Origin: Lachnospiraceae bacterium
Lineage (GTDB): Bacteria; Bacillota; Clostridia; Lachnospirales; Lachnospiraceae
Assembly: GCA_017503735.1 (NCBI GenBank)
Contig: JAFVSN010000037.1
Location: 1 to 64,000 of the forward strand
Reading direction: 5' to 3'
Length of the DNA: 64,000 nt
In this document: positions 63,414-64,000 of the stretch, in pieces
Numbering within the stretch: position 1 is the first letter of the stretch
Layout of the letters: every line of letters starts with the position of its first letter
Position numbers and translations under genes: made by a program
Notes under the pieces: generated by a model
The model's database searches: none
Told to the model about the DNA's origin: nothing
The model's input: only the letters and a program-made list of their open reading frames with translations

Positions 63414-63896
63414 ATGAAAGTATTATTTGACAGAAAGAGAATCGAAGTAAGAGAAGTAAAGATGCTTGAGGCAACGACGGGTTATCACCACAGCCTCTAC
63501 ACAGACGGAACCGCCTACTACGTTACCAACTCAGAAGGAAGCGAGGAAGTAACTTCCTTCGGCAATTACGAGTCCGAGGAACAGGCTATTGCCGAATTTG
63601 AAGAGTACGTTCAGAACGTGGGAGCATCCACTCTCTACTACGTCCGCACCAACGGATATGATATGATGGTCCTTAAGAACAACGAGACCGAGGAATGTTG
63701 GTACGTTACCGGAACTCTCGGAAACGAGGCATTATTCCCTGTCATCGCTAACGAGGCCGAAGCCGAGAAGCATCTTGAACTCTTCGCAGAGGAAAATGAT
63801 TTCTCCGATATCTGCGCCGCATGGGAGAACGACTTGCTCTATGACCGGCTTTTTGAAAATGTAGAGATCTTGGCTCAAAAGAAGGTTTATTGGTAA
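63414..63896 (+). CDS. Acidic early phage protein
   Basis: A 160-residue strongly acidic protein (SEGSEEVTSFGNYESEEQAIAEFEEYV, NEAEAEKHLELFAEENDFSD) with no known family. AAAGGAG lies 6 bases before the ATG. It is the first gene of the rightward early operon. Small acidic early proteins of phages are often inhibitors of host systems, by mimicry of DNA; that is only an inference here. Confidence 0.7.
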   Translation: MKVLFDRKRIEVREVKMLEATTGYHHSLYTDGTAYYVTNSEGSEEVTSFGNYESEEQAIAEFEEYVQNVGASTLYYVRTNGYDMMVLKNNETEECWYVTGTLGNEALFPVIANEAEAEKHLELFAEENDFSDICAAWENDLLYDRLFENVEILAQKKVYW

Positions 63897-63908
63897 AGGA
63901 GAGAACTC

Positions 63909-64000
63909 ATGGCAGCCCAAAACCCACAGGCAAAATATGATGCCAACAACACCATTGCGGTAAAGTTCAAGCTTAACAAGAAGACGGATGCAGACATCAT
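63909..64000 (+). CDS. Early phage protein, cut by the window end
   Basis: Begins MAAQNPQAKYDANNTIAVKF, with GGAGAGAA before the ATG, and is open to the end. The opening resembles short ribbon-helix-helix-type proteins found in many Clostridia mobile elements; too little is present to be sure. Confidence 0.6.
   Translation, partial: MAAQNPQAKYDANNTIAVKFKLNKKTDADI

Larger units (their letters stand above)
37440..64000. mobile_element. Prophage, podovirus-like, right end outside the window
   Basis: From the endolysin at 37555 to the window end all genes are of phage type and, up to 63258, all on the minus strand: lysis, host adhesion, giant internal protein, tail, capsid, protease, portal, terminase. 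A divergent plus-strand early region starts at 63340. No integrase, repressor or replication gene is in the window, so about half of the prophage probably lies to the right. There is no tape measure, sheath or tail-tube gene, and the capsid is N4-gp56-like, which points to a short tail. Confidence 0.92.

Overview
The window looks like a chromosomal segment of a Gram-positive, low-to-mid-GC Clostridia species, most likely a Lachnospiraceae-type gut or rumen anaerobe. The reasons are strong AGGAGG ribosome sites, TTGACA/TATAAT promoters with 17 bp spacers, many XRE, GNAT and MATE genes, a GH51 arabinofuranosidase with an AraC regulator, and Rpn and AbiE accessory genes. This placement is inference from gene style; there is no 16S or other marker in the window.

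Layout. 1-2.8 kb: the 3' part of carB. 2.8-4.4 kb: a non-coding stretch with a folded RNA-like element, a long hairpin repeat, a GNAT gene behind a leader, and a complete-looking type I toxin-antitoxin locus (holin-like toxin plus convergent antisense RNA). 4.4-20.2 kb: a mixed host region with a beta-helix lipoprotein, two XRE regulators, an Rpn nuclease, three acetyltransferases plus a deleted fourth, a MerR stump with its 19 bp-spacer promoter, a peptidase E-HAD fusion, small transporters and hydrolases. 20.3-24.5 kb: a membrane chemoreceptor and a divergent arabinofuranosidase/AraC pair. 24.5-26.6 kb: argS behind an arginine-rich leader peptide and a four-segment attenuator. 26.7-30.5 kb: an AbiE pair and two tandem paralogous XRE regulators with shared operator palindromes. 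30.6-37.3 kb: MATE pump, rRNA methyltransferase, rhodanese, sigma/anti-sigma pair, an N/Q-rich small protein and a TerC protein, with a second long hairpin element.

37.4-64 kb: about 26 kb of a prophage, running off the right end. Order from right to left: divergent early genes, terminase small and large subunits, portal, a small unit with a Prp-type cysteine protease, scaffold, N4-gp56-type capsid protein, head-tail adaptor, beta-propeller tail protein, internal proteins, a 2822-residue polyvalent ejection-type protein, BppU/collagen-like/receptor-binding proteins, holin and endolysin. No tape measure, sheath or tube gene is visible, so it reads as a short-tailed (podovirus-like) phage.

How parts work together. 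The phage late region is cut into four transcription units. Each is preceded by the same two-part motif (GGGTTAG, 20-21 bp, then TAYGCT or TAGGAT), and the upstream unit ends at a terminator hairpin beside or overlapping it. The phage Prp protease has matching substrate motifs (NLQLF) at the N-termini of the neighbouring scaffold and capsid proteins. The giant protein joins a zincin protease, a MuF/BECR-like domain and two ADP-ribosyltransferase-like domains, with a recurring S-[DT]-R linker at each boundary. On the host side the most striking control element is the argS leader, whose segments fit attenuation by ribosome stalling at arginine codons.
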